From positions 62,001 through 126,000 of the forward strand of contig CP091718.1 in NCBI GenBank assembly GCA_022009675.1: DNA of 64,000 nucleotides, written 5' to 3'. The translations under genes and the position numbers were made by a program. Each line of letters begins with the position of its first letter. The stretch's first letter is position 1. The stretch comes from Oscillospiraceae bacterium. GTDB lineage: Bacteria > Bacillota > Clostridia > Oscillospirales > CAG-272. Shown piece by piece: positions 38,773-50,034 of this stretch. The notes below the pieces were generated by a model. The model worked only from the letters and a program-made list of their open reading frames with translations, made no database searches and was not told where the DNA came from.

Positions 38773-40421
38773 GTTCGGTTTTTCCTTCCTTTTTTGATGT
38801 ATCGTCCGGCGGGCAGACAGACCGCCGCCGCGCCCGTACCGTACAGCAGAGCGGTGCCCCCTATGCGGCATAGAATATCCGGCACGCTGTCCCCGCCGAA
38901 TCCCACGCAGGCGCACAGGCGCGGTGCCAGAGCCACCGCGGGCAAAGCCAGTGCAATAGGCAGAATAAACAGTCCCGCCAATGCCCGCCCGTGCGGCAGG
39001 ATATCCGGCGCAAAGCGGGCAAGCAGAATACAGTTGCAGAGCAGGATCAGCATGTCACAGCACAGAGAACTGACCGGTGCGGCAAGCATCCCCCAATCCG
39101 GCAGAGCCAGCAGTCTGTACGCCAGCACCGCCTTGACCGATGTGCCAATCAGCATGGAAACCACCGGTGCGGCGGCGTGTCCCGCCGCCTGCAGCATGGC
39201 ACCCGTGACTGTAATCAGACACGCGGACGGCACCGCCAGCCCCAGCAGGCGCAGCCACGGCGTTGCCTCCGCGACCGCCTCCGGCTGTCCGCGGAACAGC
39301 AATGTCAACACATCGCCGCCAAGCCCAAACAATCCGAGTCCGGCGGGAACGGCAAATGCCAACGTCAAACCCAACGCCCCGCGCGCAAGCGCGCCGCGCC
39401 TGTCGCGCCGCCTCCGCGCATTCTCCCGGCAGCAGTCCCCGTCCGGAGACGGCGGACTGCGCCGGACAGTACCGGCACCAGCGACATCGCCACCGAGGCG
39501 GACAACGAAGGCAGTATGTTGAACACCGGAACCGCCAACGTGGAGTAGCAGCCATACAGTGCGTTGGCACGGTCGCCCGACACCCCCGCATCCTGCAGGC
39601 GGCGCAGGATCAACGCAAGATCCACGCATTTGGTCAGGCTGATGACCCCGGCGCTCAACGTCACGGGCAGTGCCACCGCCGCCAGCCGTCGCAGGATATG
39701 CCGGCGTCCCGGCAGAGGAACCGGCGGCATATCGACAGGCAGGGCGTCACCTGCGCATCTGTCCTGCCGTGCCAAGCGGAACAGCAACCACGCCGCCGAT
39801 GCAACTGTCCCGGCTGTCAGTCCCAGAACCGCGCAGGCAGCCGTCACGGGAAGCGGTGCGCCCCGCCGGGCGGCAAAATACGCAAAGGCAAGTCCGAGAA
39901 TCAACTTACCCAGTGCCTCGATGACCTGCGAAACGGCTGTCGGCTTCATGTCCGACAGCCCTTGGAAAATAGCCACGCGCCGCACCTGCCAGGCAGACCG
40001 CCAGCACCGCGGGCGACACAGCCCGGATGCTCGCCGCCGCGTCCGGATTGCCCAGCATCTCCGCCCACAGACGGGCAGGCAGCAACAGTGCCGCCGTGCC
40101 CAGCACGCCGATGGTACAGAACACCGCCAGTGAAACACGGTATATCCGCCTTGACAGCGCCCGGTAGGCAGGCGCGCCGTCCCCGCCTGCGAGCAGTACC
40201 GACATGGCAACCGGCAAACCGGCGGTGGACAGCACGCACAGGAGCGCGTACACCTCATAGGCAGTATTGAAATACCCCATCCCCGCCGTGCCGAGCACCC
40301 GGAGCATGGGGATCCGGTAGGCAAGTCCGATCACCTTGACCGCCACGGCAGACAGCGTCAGCAAACTGACCCCCGAGAGGAATTTTCCACCCTCGCGGGC
40401 GCGGTTGACAGCAGACTTCAC
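38769..40421 (-). CDS. SpoVB/MurJ-like polysaccharide flippase
   Basis: The joined frame of about 550 residues contains 13-14 hydrophobic helices, beginning FLSGVSLLTLSAVAVKVIGL and RIPMLRVLGTAGMGYFNTAY, the signature opening of the SpoVB/YabM group in the MOP superfamily. GLSDMKPTAVSQVIEALGKL marks the middle (helix 5-6) and LPVTLSAGVISLTKCVDLAL the second half. Shifts occur near 39,960 and 39,430. It should flip lipid-linked glycans across the membrane, for peptidoglycan, exopolysaccharide or spore cortex. Its 3' end overlaps mazG by 4 bases. Confidence 0.85.
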
Positions 40422-40505
40422 GGCACACCTCCGGACAGCAGAACGTTACCTCATGGTATGCGCCGGGGGGGCCGGGGGTATGCAGGGAAGCAGGATTACA
40501 GGATG

Positions 40506-41480
40506 TTATCCGTCGGTTTCCAGACACATCGGGATAAACTCCCGGTACAGCGCACCGGCGGGCAGGTATGCGGACGGGATGCCCTCCACCGCGCGGAGTG
40601 ACGCGAGGATATGCTCCGCCCGCACGGCATGACGACCGGTCACGGGGTAGTCCCGGAACAGGCGCTCCAGATACGGCTTGAGCATATGCAGTTCAAACGG
40701 CATGGCGGAATCAATCAGGTAGTCGCATCCGCTGGCAAAGGGGAGGATTGATGTCTCCTCGTTGGCACGGACACTCTCCCACAGTGCCAGGGTGAAGGCG
40801 GGGGTCGCGTCCCGTACCGCCTCGTCCCGCACCAGCCGGCGCAGAAGGCGCAACTCCACCGGCGGAAAAATCTCGCCGGCTACCTCCAGCCCGTGCAAAG
40901 CCGAAATATACACGCTGCGGGACGGGATGTCGGCAAACAGCGCCGTCACGGGCGGGTACAGTGCCTGTATCCCCTCAAACAGGAACACCGGCTTTTCCCC
41001 GGCGGGGACAGCCAGATGCCGCGTTCCCGCGCGGTTGCCCGTGGTGAAATTGAACACCGGAATGTCGGTCTCCCCCGTCCTCCGCAGCTCCCGGACGCAG
41101 GCTTCCATGGCACCAAGATCCAGCGTATCGGCGGAATCGTAGTCCGGCGTCCCGCCGCGCGCCCGGGCTCGCTCCTCCAGTTCCTGACGGTCCAGATAAA
41201 AATCGTCCAGTGAAATGGGATATACGGACAGCCCCGCCGCCTCCAGCGCCTCGGTCAGCTTGCCTGCCGCCGTGGTTTTTCCGGAGCAGGTCGGTCCCGT
41301 CAGACGCAGAATACGGATGCCGTCCTCGGCGCACTCCCGGCTGACAGCGGCGGACAGCGCGACCAGCCGCGCTTCAAAATCCGCCTCCGCCGTCTCCACC
41401 GTCCGCCGCGCCTCCTCAGGCGTTCCCAGCGACGGCGGAACCGTCCTATAAGTCTGCTTGGATGTGTATCGGTTGAACAA
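40506..41480 (-). CDS. Uridine-kinase-like P-loop protein
   Basis: The 324-residue intact frame has Walker A GPTCSGKTTAAGK near residue 62, the LDDFYLDRQELEERARARG block (D-D-F-Y is diagnostic of uridine kinases), DTLDLGAMEACVREL, VFLFEGIQALYP (the Walker B-like E-G) and a C-terminal helical region. Length exceeds typical Udk (about 210) because of N- and C-terminal helical additions seen in a Clostridial subgroup. It probably phosphorylates a nucleoside or related small molecule. Whether the substrate is uridine is not certain. It lies between hemZ and the flippase. Confidence 0.8.
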   Translation of the reverse strand: MFNRYTSKQTYRTVPPSLGTPEEARRTVETAEADFEARLVALSAAVSRECAEDGIRILRLTGPTCSGKTTAAGKLTEALEAAGLSVYPISLDDFYLDRQELEERARARGGTPDYDSADTLDLGAMEACVRELRRTGETDIPVFNFTTGNRAGTRHLAVPAGEKPVFLFEGIQALYPPVTALFADIPSRSVYISALHGLEVAGEIFPPVELRLLRRLVRDEAVRDATPAFTLALWESVRANEETSILPFASGCDYLIDSAMPFELHMLKPYLERLFRDYPVTGRHAVRAEHILASLRAVEGIPSAYLPAGALYREFIPMCLETDG

Positions 41481-41526
41481 TCGGTTTCCTCCTTTGCCGG
41501 CAATACTGCAAACCGTGCGGGCTCCC

Positions 41527-43099
41527 TCATTCCAGCAGTCCGCGCTCCCGGTAGAATGCCTCTATGCGGTCTGCCTGCTCTGCCATAACGGTATCCCCCG
41601 TCGCTGTCCAGGTACTCGTAGGGATACTTGGGGTTGAACAGGCGGTTGATATACCGGGCTGAGCCGTCCGCCGGCGCGTAATCCACCAGCTTGGTAACGG
41701 CGCCCGCACCGACGGCAAAAATGGAATGAACCTCCTCCATCATGTAGATATTGTACAGTCCCTCGTAGCCGGGCAGAGCAAACCCGACGTTCTCGAAATT
41801 GCCGACCGTGTTTTTCTGCCGATACATATAGTATGGCACATATCCCTCGTGGATGCACTGTATCTGCGAATAATCCACGCATTTCCCGGTATCGCCGCCG
41901 CGCATGGAGTAGATATCCCCGCCGCCGCGCCGCAGGTCGGAGGAGCGCTTGACGCAGAAGGTATGCACCGTGATATTCTCCGGGCGCAGGCGGATGATCT
42001 GGTCAAAGGACGCCGAGAAGGTGGGGAACCGGTCGCCCGGCAACCCGGCAATCAGGTCGGTGTTGACGACCGGAATACCGGATGCCCGCGCAATCTCATA
42101 GGCGCGGAAGAACATCTCGGTGTCATGGGCACGCCCGATGCTGTGCAGAACCTCGTCGCACAGGATCTGCGGGTTGACGCTGACGCGCCCCACACCGAAG
42201 GATCGTGCCACCGCCAGCTTGTCCGCGTCAATGGTATCCGGGCGTCCCGCCTCCAGCGTGAATTCCTCCAACCGGCTGACGTCCGTCATCTCCGCCACCG
42301 TACCCAGCAACAGCCGGAGCTGGTCGGGATTCAGAATGGTGGGCGTGCCCCCGCCGATATAAACCGTGCGCAGGTTCAGTCCCAGCCGACCGATCAGGTC
42401 AAAGGTTCGCCGCAGGTCGCGGCACAGCCGCAAAAGGTAGTCCGGAATGAGCGACAGCAGGCGCTTGGATGTGTAGGACACAAAGGAGCAATAGGCGCAC
42501 CGCGTCGGGCAGAAGGGGATGGATATGTAGACCGAGCAGTCGCGCTTGCCGGGTGTTCCGATGAGGCGCGCCTCGTTGACCGCCACCTCGGTAGCAAGGC
42601 TTGCCTTTTTGGGAATGACAAAGTAGTCCCGCGCCAGTTCCTTTTTGACGCGCGTCTTGCTCATGCCGCGCTGGAGCAGCTCGGTCGCCACCTTGGACGG
42701 GCGGACGCCGGTCAGCATCCCCCACGCGGGACGATACCCGCGCAATGTCTCACAGACATTGGTCACGGCGTCCCCGACTGCAATCTTTTCCATGCGCTCC
42801 CGCGTGTACCCCTCACGATACGGGTAACTGCGCTCCGCCTCCGCCTGCTCCCCACGGAAGCACAGCTTTGCCCGGACGGTCACGCCCTCCCGCGGCTCGC
42901 CGCCCTCCCGCGGCTCGCCGCCCTCCCGCGGCTCGCCGCTCTCCTCTGCCCGGACGGCGTCCCGTTGCAGGGAGACCCACAGTGCGGGCGTTTCCGCACT
43001 CGGCTCCTCCTCGTCCGAAAACTTCGCGCCGGGGAAAAAGATCATGCACAGCGTCTGCACATAATACTTGTTCACGGGTCCTTCAATGTAAAGTCTCAT
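41527..43099 (-). CDS. hemZ: HemZ, radical-SAM coproporphyrinogen dehydrogenase-like
   Basis: The 4Fe-4S motif is PFCPTRCAYCSF (C-x3-C-x2-C), preceded by the HemZ-type N-terminal domain (MRLYIEGPVNKYYVQTLCMI) and ERMEKIAVGDAVTNVCETLR. GGGTPTIL, VNPQILCDEVLHSIGRAHDT and DLIAGLPGD follow. A shift near 41,600 separates GYRYG from MAEQADRIEAFYRERGLLE. Family members are found in Firmicutes; a role in oxygen-independent haem or porphyrin metabolism is inferred and uncertain. An unusual feature is the tandem GEPREG repeat at residues 55-72, encoded by three 18-bp units. Confidence 0.85.
42885..42938. repeat. Three 18-bp tandem repeats inside hemZ
   Basis: The unit CCCTCCCGCGGCTCGCCG is repeated three times exactly and encodes GEPREG three times in frame. 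It lies in the linker between the HemZ N-terminal domain and the radical-SAM domain. Copy number changes would keep the frame. Confidence 0.95.
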
Positions 43100-43123
43100 A
43101 CCGGAATCCTATTTCCCTCACAA

Positions 43124-43591
43124 TTATTTTGATGTGCCCGCGCCGGGCTTCAGCACCTCGGAATCCATCACGATGGTGACAGGTCCGTCATTGCACAGGC
43201 TAACCTGCATATCCGCGCCGAACTGCCCGTGCTGTACCGGAACCGTCTCAGCCGCCCGTTCCAGAAACAGCCGATACAACCGTTCCGCCTCAGCCGGCGC
43301 CGCCGCGCCGAGAAAATCCGGACGGTTGCCGTGCCGGTAGTTGGCAAGCAGAGTGAACTGGGACACAACCAGCAACCCGCCGCCGACATCCTGCACCGAC
43401 CGGTTCATTTTACCGTTCCCGTCCTCAAAAACGCGCAGTCTGAGTATCTTGGCAAGCAGGCGGTCGAGATCCTCCTCGGTATCCCCCTGCGCGACGCCGA
43501 GCAAAACCAGGAAGCCTCTCCCGATTTTGCCGACCGTTTCGCCGCTGATATCAACCTGTGCCGCACTGACCCGCTGAAGCACCGCTTTCAT
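43124..43591 (-). CDS. dtd: D-aminoacyl-tRNA deacylase
   Basis: The 155-residue frame begins MKAVLQRVSAAQVDISGETV, the DTD family opening. LLVVSQFTLLANYRHGNRPD contains the conserved S-Q-F-T-L, and VSLCNDGPVTIVMDSE is the G/N-P motif that, with the SQFT loop, forms the chirality-selective pocket. It removes D-amino acids mischarged onto tRNA. Its start overlaps the relA stop by four bases (ATGA), so it is translationally coupled. The frame is intact. Confidence 0.97.
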   Translation of the reverse strand: MKAVLQRVSAAQVDISGETVGKIGRGFLVLLGVAQGDTEEDLDRLLAKILRLRVFEDGNGKMNRSVQDVGGGLLVVSQFTLLANYRHGNRPDFLGAAAPAEAERLYRLFLERAAETVPVQHGQFGADMQVSLCNDGPVTIVMDSEVLKPGAGTSK

Positions 43592-45973
43592 GTACTGTAC
43601 CCTGCCCCGGCGGGGCAGATCCTTTCTCCGATATCCGATAGCGGGATTCCCTGACTGCTCCGGCGTTCCGCCGGCTGCCACACGTGGCGCTCTGTCAGGG
43701 ATCCCCCGCGATTATTCGCCGCTTTGTCCCCGCCCTTGGCAGAGCCGGTAAAGCCGCGCACAACGTCCACCACGTTCTCCAGCGAACGCAGGCGGCTGAC
43801 GATGGAATTGTAATGATCCACGTTCTTGCAGCTGACCTTCAGGTTCATGATGGCACGTCCGCCGCTCGCCTTCTGCGTGTTGACTGACAGGATGGACACC
43901 TTCATGTCCGCCAGCGCCGCCGATACGTCCGCCAGCACACCCACCACGTCCAGCGAGTGTATCTGGATCAGCGCCCCGTACACACTGCGACTGTCAGAAG
44001 CAGTCTCCGGCGCCTCCCAGTACGCGCGCTTCCAGCGGTCTGCCTGATCGGGATTGCCCATGCCCTGAACCGCATTGGGACAATCAATCTTGTGAACCGA
44101 AATTCCGTAGCCCTTGGTCACAAAGCCGACCACCTCATCCCCCGGCAGGGGATTGCAGCATTTTGCAAACTTGACCACACAGCCGTCTGCGCCGTCCACC
44201 ACAATGCCGCTGTTGGAGCGCAGATGCCGGAGCGGAGTGGTCGTGACGACCTCCTCCGGCGTCGGATCGGGGGCAGGCTGCGTATCCTCCGCCTCGTTGG
44301 ATGCCGCCAGCTCCTCCAGTATTTTCGGCAGTATCTTGCCTGCCGACAGTTCCCCGTAGCCGATAGCGTTATACAGGTCGTCCGCGGTGGTGAAGCCGTT
44401 CTTCTGCGCCGCCGCCGTCACCAACTCCAGCCGGCGGGACTCGCCCAGCCGCGGCGCCGCCTTCTTCAGTTCGGCATCCACGGTGTTCTTGCCCATCTGG
44501 ATGTTCTCTGCGCGCCGCTCCCGCTTGAACCACAGGCGAATCTTGTTCTTCGCCTCGCCCGTCTTGACCACCGACAGCCAGTCCCGGCTGGGTCCGTGTC
44601 CGGAGGATGCAGACGCCGTGAGTATCTCCACAATCTCTCCGTTGTTCAGCACGCGGTCGATGGGCACGATCATGCCGTTGATCTTGGCACCTATCATGCG
44701 GTTGCCCACCTCGGAGTGGATGGCATACGCGAAGTCAATGACAGTGGCGCCCTGCGGCAGTGAGATGACATCCCCCTTGGGCGTAAAGACAAACACCTCG
44801 TCGTGCGAGATGTCGATCTTGAGCGCCTTCATGAACTCCTCCGGGTCGCGCGTCCCGTCCTCGGTTTCAATCAGCCGGGCGATCCACTCCAGCTTCTTGT
44901 CCATCTCCTCCTTGGACGTAACGCCTGCCTTGTACTTCCAGTGCGCGGCGATACCGTACTCCGCAACGTGGTGCATTTCCCACGTCCGGATCTGTACCTC
45001 AAAGGGAATGCCGTCCCGCCCAATGACAGTCGTGTGCAGGGAGCGGTACATATTGGGTTTGGGGATGGAAATGTAATCCTTGAAGCGCCCCGGAACGGAC
45101 TTGAACATCTCATGGATGATACCCAGCACGGTATAGCACTCCATCTCGGTATCCACGATGACACGCATGGCGTAAAAGTCGTAAATCTCGTCAAAGCTCT
45201 TGTTCTGGTTGAACATCTTGCGGTATATGCTGTACACCGTCTTGATGCGTCCCTCCAGCGTGAAGTGGATGTGGTTTTCCATCAGCTTGTCGTTTACCAT
45301 GCTGCGGATGCTCTCGATGAAGTCCAGGTTCTGCCCGTACTTTTCCTCAATGTGCTGCTGCACCTGCGCGTAGCCGATGGGGTCAAGGTACTGCAAGCTG
45401 AGATTTTCCAACTCCTGCTTGATGCGCTGCATACCCAGCCGGTGTGCAAGCGGCGCGTAGACGTGCATGGTTTCCAGCGCGGTCAGACGCTGTTCCGGGC
45501 GGCTTTGCGTCCAGCGTGCGCATATTGTGCAGCCGGTCGCAGAGCTTGATGAAGATGACGCGCACGTCCCGCGACATGGCAAGCAGCATCTTGCGCAGGT
45601 TCTCAATGTGCGCTTCCTCCTTGTCCTCCACCTGAAGCACCACCATCTTGGTAACACCGTCCACCAGCGCGGCAACCTCCGGTCCGAAGCGCTTGGCGAT
45701 TTCCTTCGTGTTGGTCTTCTCGCCGCAGTCCTCCACCGTGTCGTGAAGCAGGGCGGCGCAGATGGAATCTGTATCCAGCTCCAGCCCCGCCACGATTTCC
45801 GCCACTGCTACGGGGTGCGTGATGTATGCCTCCCCGCTGGCACGCCGCTGCCCTGCGTGCAGTCCGGCGGCGTAGTCGTACGCCCGCTGAATTTTGTCAA
45901 TGTCGTACTTCTTGCCGGTCGCCCGCAGAATATCAAGCAGGCGGTCTATACTCTCATGTACCGTTTGTTCCAT
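43588..45973 (-). CDS. relA: Bifunctional (p)ppGpp synthetase/hydrolase, Rel type
   Basis: Domain order: HD hydrolase (YITHPVAVAEIVAGLELD, LLHDTVEDCG, FIKLCDRLHNMRTL), synthetase (EGRIKTVYSIYRKM, YDFYAMRVIV, PKPNMYRSLHTTVIG, EVQIRTWEMHHVAEYGIAAH), TGS (VFVFTPKGDVISLPQGAT), a zinc-finger-like CCNPLPGDEVVGFVTKG and a C-terminal ACT (VLADVSAALADMKVSILSV). The HD motif (HDxxED) and the synthetase are both present, so both activities are expected. The single shift near 45,515 splits the frame between hydrolase and synthetase domains. It is about 790 residues, close to the family size. Confidence 0.95.
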
Positions 45974-46016
45974 CGTCCTATCCTTTCGATCCTCCGCCGC
46001 GCGGGGATACCATCCT

Positions 46017-48251
46017 TCATGCGGGCGCGGTTCCCTTCCCGCAACGCTCGCGCAGGCTGCGCAACAGCGGAGACGCCTCCACCGAAGTGTGGGGTGCGTC
46101 CGGTGTGATTTCATAGGTCAGGATGCCGTCGCCCACATCCTCGATGCGGCAGACCGCCATCTCGTTGAGGATGCGAAGAATCAGCATCAGCTTTATGTAG
46201 CACATAGGCGCTCCGGCGGCAGCCAGACGCGCGCGCAGTTCCCCTGTACGCACGGTGCGGGAGCCGTTCCGGACACGCTCACGCAGGCAAACGTACACCC
46301 GTGCCACGTCGTCCCGATCGGGAAGCAGTTCCTCCTCCGGAGAAAGCCCACCGCCTGCCAGCAGGCTTGCCAGCCGCTCGTCCGCCGCCGCCTTTTCACG
46401 CTCCTCGGCGGCAGAGTGCCGCACATCCCGCAGAATCAGTTGCAGCGACTCCACGCCGTGATACTCATTGATCCCCAGCTGGAACAGCACGTCCACCCGG
46501 TCGCCGGTCTGAACCGGAAGTGCGGACGTCGGCATACCGAACCAGAGTGCCTGGAACAGCCTCCCGTCCGCATACAGCGAAAGGCGGGTATGCTTTCCGC
46601 CCGACAGTGCGGTGATCTGCTGTACCGTGGCGTTCTCCAGCATCAGCAACGGAACCGGGTTCGCCGTACCGCACGGCTCCAGCAGTTCCAGCTCCCGTGC
46701 CTGCTCCATGGTCAGTTCATCCGCCGTGACACGGCACTCCGCCTCCTGCCGCTGGGCTGTCATGTCATCGGTGAGGTGGGCGGCAGCATACTCATTCAGT
46801 CGTTCCCGAAAAGCGGGGATGTCCTGCCGCCGGATGCACAGTCCCGCCGCCAGCTCGTGCCCGCCGAAACGGACAAGCAGATCCTGGCAGTACGACAGCG
46901 CATCCACCAGATTCAGTCCCCGGACACTCCGCCCGGAGCCCTTGCCGATCTCCTGCCCGTCCTCATCCGGAACGCCTTCAAACGAAATCAGGATGGACGG
47001 AAGTCCGTACTTCTCCGTGATGCGCGAGGCTACGATGCCGATAACCCCCTGCGCCCAGCCGTCATCCTCCAGCACCAGCACCTGCCGGTTCCACGGGACA
47101 TCCCCGACAGACAGCGCTGCGTCGATGCGGCGATATGCCTCTGTGGCGATGCGGTTTTCCTCTTCCTGCCGCCGGACGTTGATCCGGCACAGGGATTCCG
47201 CACGCGCCTGCGCCTGCTCCGGCGTATCGGCAAGCAAAAGCTCCACCGCCTCCATGGCATCGGTGATGCGTCCGGCGGCATTCAGCCGCGGCGCAATGCC
47301 GAAGCCGACAGCCGTCGCGCTGACGCGCCGCCGGGGGCGCTCGGCGCCGCTCGCCGCGGGACGAACCCCTTTCCCGGCTACGGCATCCAAAAGGGCGGCA
47401 ATGCCGGGACGTTCCTCGCCGCGATTGAGTATCTCCAGCCCACGCGACACAATCAGGCGGTTCTCGTCGCATAGCGGCATGACGTCCGCGACGGTTCCGA
47501 TGGCGACCAGATCCATGAATCGCCGGCTCATGGCTTCAAACACCTCGGCGGCGCTCCCACCGGTGCGTGCCTGCTCACAGGCACAGATCAGCTTGAAAGC
47601 AACACCCACACCCGCCAACTCCCGGAAGGGATACGGGCAGTCAGGGCGGTGCGGATTAACCACTGCCACGCAGTCCGGCAGGGTATCCAGAAACTCATGG
47701 TGATCCGTCACGACGGTATCCATGCCGAGTCCGGCGGCATACGCGACCTCCCGGACGGCAGTCACGCCGGTGTCCACCGTCACGACCAGCGTCACGCCCT
47801 TTGCCGCCAGCGCGTCCACACCGGTCCGGGACATTCCGTATCCCTCGCGCAGACGGTTGGGGATGTACCGGACGACCGGAACGCCCAGTCCGCGCAGGTA
47901 GAGGTACAGGCAGGTGACGGAGGTCACACCGTCCACATCATAGTCGCCGTACACCGCAACCGTCTCCCCGTCCCGGACGGCTGCCAGCACGCGCGAAACG
48001 GCGGGCTGCATATCGGTCAGCAGGAAGGGATCATGCGGCTGCATACCGCCGTGGCTGAGGAAGGTGGCAGCAGCGGCGGGATCATCGTAGCCGCGGTTGC
48101 AGAGCAGACGGGCGGTCAGCGGACGGATGCCCAGCGCCAGCTCCAGACTGCGGGCGGCGGACTCCCCGTTCGAGTCTCCCTCCTGCCAACGGAGAGACCA
48201 TATCCTTGCCCGGCGGGGCAGAGCGGCGTTTGCGGAACTTGTTTCGGGCAT
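46017..48251 (-). CDS. recJ: Single-stranded-DNA exonuclease RecJ
   Basis: The frame of 744 residues is intact. DHH motifs are AVYGDYDVDGVTS, VTVDTG and VVTDHHEF. The DHHA1 part has VGIVASRITEKYGLPSILIS and VRFGGHELAAGLCI. The OB-fold follows, with LEPCGTANPVPLLMLEN, and a C-terminal extension of about 170 residues ends in KGTAPA. The start at 48251 follows AAGGAAAGG; an in-frame ATG lies 24 nt upstream. It degrades ssDNA 5' to 3' in repair and recombination. The recJ-relA-dtd order is common in Clostridia, although apt, which usually lies between recJ and relA, is absent. Confidence 0.95.
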   Translation of the reverse strand: MPETSSANAALPRRARIWSLRWQEGDSNGESAARSLELALGIRPLTARLLCNRGYDDPAAAATFLSHGGMQPHDPFLLTDMQPAVSRVLAAVRDGETVAVYGDYDVDGVTSVTCLYLYLRGLGVPVVRYIPNRLREGYGMSRTGVDALAAKGVTLVVTVDTGVTAVREVAYAAGLGMDTVVTDHHEFLDTLPDCVAVVNPHRPDCPYPFRELAGVGVAFKLICACEQARTGGSAAEVFEAMSRRFMDLVAIGTVADVMPLCDENRLIVSRGLEILNRGEERPGIAALLDAVAGKGVRPAASGAERPRRRVSATAVGFGIAPRLNAAGRITDAMEAVELLLADTPEQAQARAESLCRINVRRQEEENRIATEAYRRIDAALSVGDVPWNRQVLVLEDDGWAQGVIGIVASRITEKYGLPSILISFEGVPDEDGQEIGKGSGRSVRGLNLVDALSYCQDLLVRFGGHELAAGLCIRRQDIPAFRERLNEYAAAHLTDDMTAQRQEAECRVTADELTMEQARELELLEPCGTANPVPLLMLENATVQQITALSGGKHTRLSLYADGRLFQALWFGMPTSALPVQTGDRVDVLFQLGINEYHGVESLQLILRDVRHSAAEEREKAAADERLASLLAGGGLSPEEELLPDRDDVARVYVCLRERVRNGSRTVRTGELRARLAAAGAPMCYIKLMLILRILNEMAVCRIEDVGDGILTYEITPDAPHTSVEASPLLRSLRERCGKGTAPA

Positions 48252-48381
48252 GGCTGTTTCCTTTCCTTGATTCATCGCATCGGGCTGGGAAGAACAGCGT
48301 CCCGGTCTTCGCGTGTCGGTTTAGGGGCACCTCTGAAAGGCTGTGATAGGATTCTGCGCGGCGCGCCGGGAGGTAATCCCC

Positions 48382-50026
48382 TCAGTGCACCGGGGCGTAC
48401 CGCGCACAGATGGCTTCCGCCACGCGGATGCCGTCCACGGCGGCACTGGTGATGCCTCCGGCATATCCGGCGCCCTCCCCGCAGGGATACAGCCCCGGCT
48501 GTCCGATCGCACAGAAATCCTCCCCGCGCAGGATGCGCACGGGCGCGGATGTCCGCGTCTCGGCGGCGGACAGGATTGCTTCCGGCATGGCGTAGCCGGG
48601 GCGCTTACGGTCAAAGGCGCGCAGTCCGCGCGCAAGATTCCGGCAGGCGAAATCGGGCAGAACATCCCCCATGCGCGCAAGCCGGAAGTGCTCGCCGCCC
48701 CGGTATCCGGGCTGTACCCGTCCGGGCATATGTACCGGCCTGTCTCCGGCAAGAAAATCTCCGACCGTTTCGACCGGAACGTCGTAATGATCGCCACCCG
48801 CGCGGAAGGCGGCAGACTCTATGCGGCGCTGGAACGCGATGGCACCCAGCGCAAGGCTTCCGTCAACCGGTTCATAATCCGACGTCTGTACCGAAACGGC
48901 GATTGCCGCGTTGGAGTTGACGCCGTCACGTGCCCGACAGCTCATACCGTTGACCACGACCGTGCCGCGCTCCGACGCCGCCGCGACCACCTGCCCACCC
49001 GGGCACATACAGAACGTATACACGCCGCGCTCTCCCGCAGTGTCCGAGAAGGAATACTCCGCCGCACCGAGGTCGGGATGTCCTGCCATTTTTTTCCGTA
49101 GAACAGCCGGTCGATGTCCTCGCGCCGGTGCTCGATACGCACGCCCACCGATATGGGCTTGGCGACGACCTCGGAACCGCGCGCGATCAGCATCCCGTAG
49201 GTATCGCGCGCGCTGTGCCCCGGCGCCAGCACCACGACCCCGGCGGAGATATCCCCGCGCGTCGTGTGTACCGTCCAGCTCCCGTCCGGCTGGCGTGTAA
49301 AGCCATCCATGCGGCAGCGAAAAAAAGCGTTTCGCCGCCTGCAGCGCGTATTTCGTCCAGCATCCGGGTAACAACCCCGCGCAGTACATCGGTGCCGACG
49401 TGCGGCTTTTGCCTTGAGCGTGATATCCTCCGGCGCTCCCAGCGCACGGAAGGTCTCCAGTACGAAAGCGCACCGGGCATCGTTGATCCGGGTCAGCAGC
49501 TTGCCGTCCGAAAAGGTTCCCGCACCGCCCGCGCCGAACTGAATATTGGATTCGGTGTCCAGCTCGCCGTCCTGCGTGAAGCGCGCCACCGCAGCCGTGC
49601 GCTCCGGGATGGCGTCGCCCCGGTCGATGAGCAGCGGAGCGTACCCCTGCCGGGCAAGCAGAAGGGCGCAAAACAGCCCCGCCGGTCCCATCCCCACTAC
49701 CAGGGGACGCGCGGCAGGGGCAACTCGCCCCGCCCCAACTCCAGCCGTCCGGGCGCATAGGGTTTGGCGCCCAGCCGCGCCAGCTGTTCCGGCAAAAAGC
49801 CGGGTGCGTCGTCTGCCGCACGGCACAGCACGGAGCAGACCAGGCGGATATCCTCCCGGTGGCGCGCGTCCACCGACTTTTTATAAAGCCGAAAATGAAG
49901 CGAACGGACATCGGTGCCGCTCCGCTTCATTTTCTCCGCCGCGCGGGCAAGGATATCCGGCTCCGGCGTACCGACCGGAACCGAAATCCCCTCAAGCACG
50001 GCTTCCCTGTATGTGATTGTTTCCAT
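48382..50026 (-). CDS. FAD-dependent dehydrogenase (COG2509-like), frameshifted
   Basis: It begins METITYREAVLEG. An N-terminal domain of about 80 residues resembling a small alpha/beta fold precedes LVVGMGPAGLFCALLLARQG (the Rossmann G-x-G-x-x-G) and FGAGGAGTFSDGKLLTRIND, a well-conserved motif of this family. VVVLAPGHSARDTYGML and GVYTFCMCPGGQVVAAASE (third frame) follow, and the end GLYPCGEGAGYAGGITSAAV carries the C-terminal FAD contact. Shifts occur near 49,705, 49,325-49,410 and 49,090. The true substrate is unknown. Proteins of this group occur widely in Firmicutes. Confidence 0.85.
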
Positions 50027-50034
50027 ACCGTTCC

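Noticed and set aside
42885..42938. A CRISPR or mobile element at the hemZ repeat
   Set aside because: Contiguous 18-bp units in frame in a coding region; a simple tandem repeat.
45894..47474. A 526-codon plus-strand frame across the recJ/relA gap
   Set aside because: Antisense to recJ, with no motif. Shadow of a GC-rich gene.
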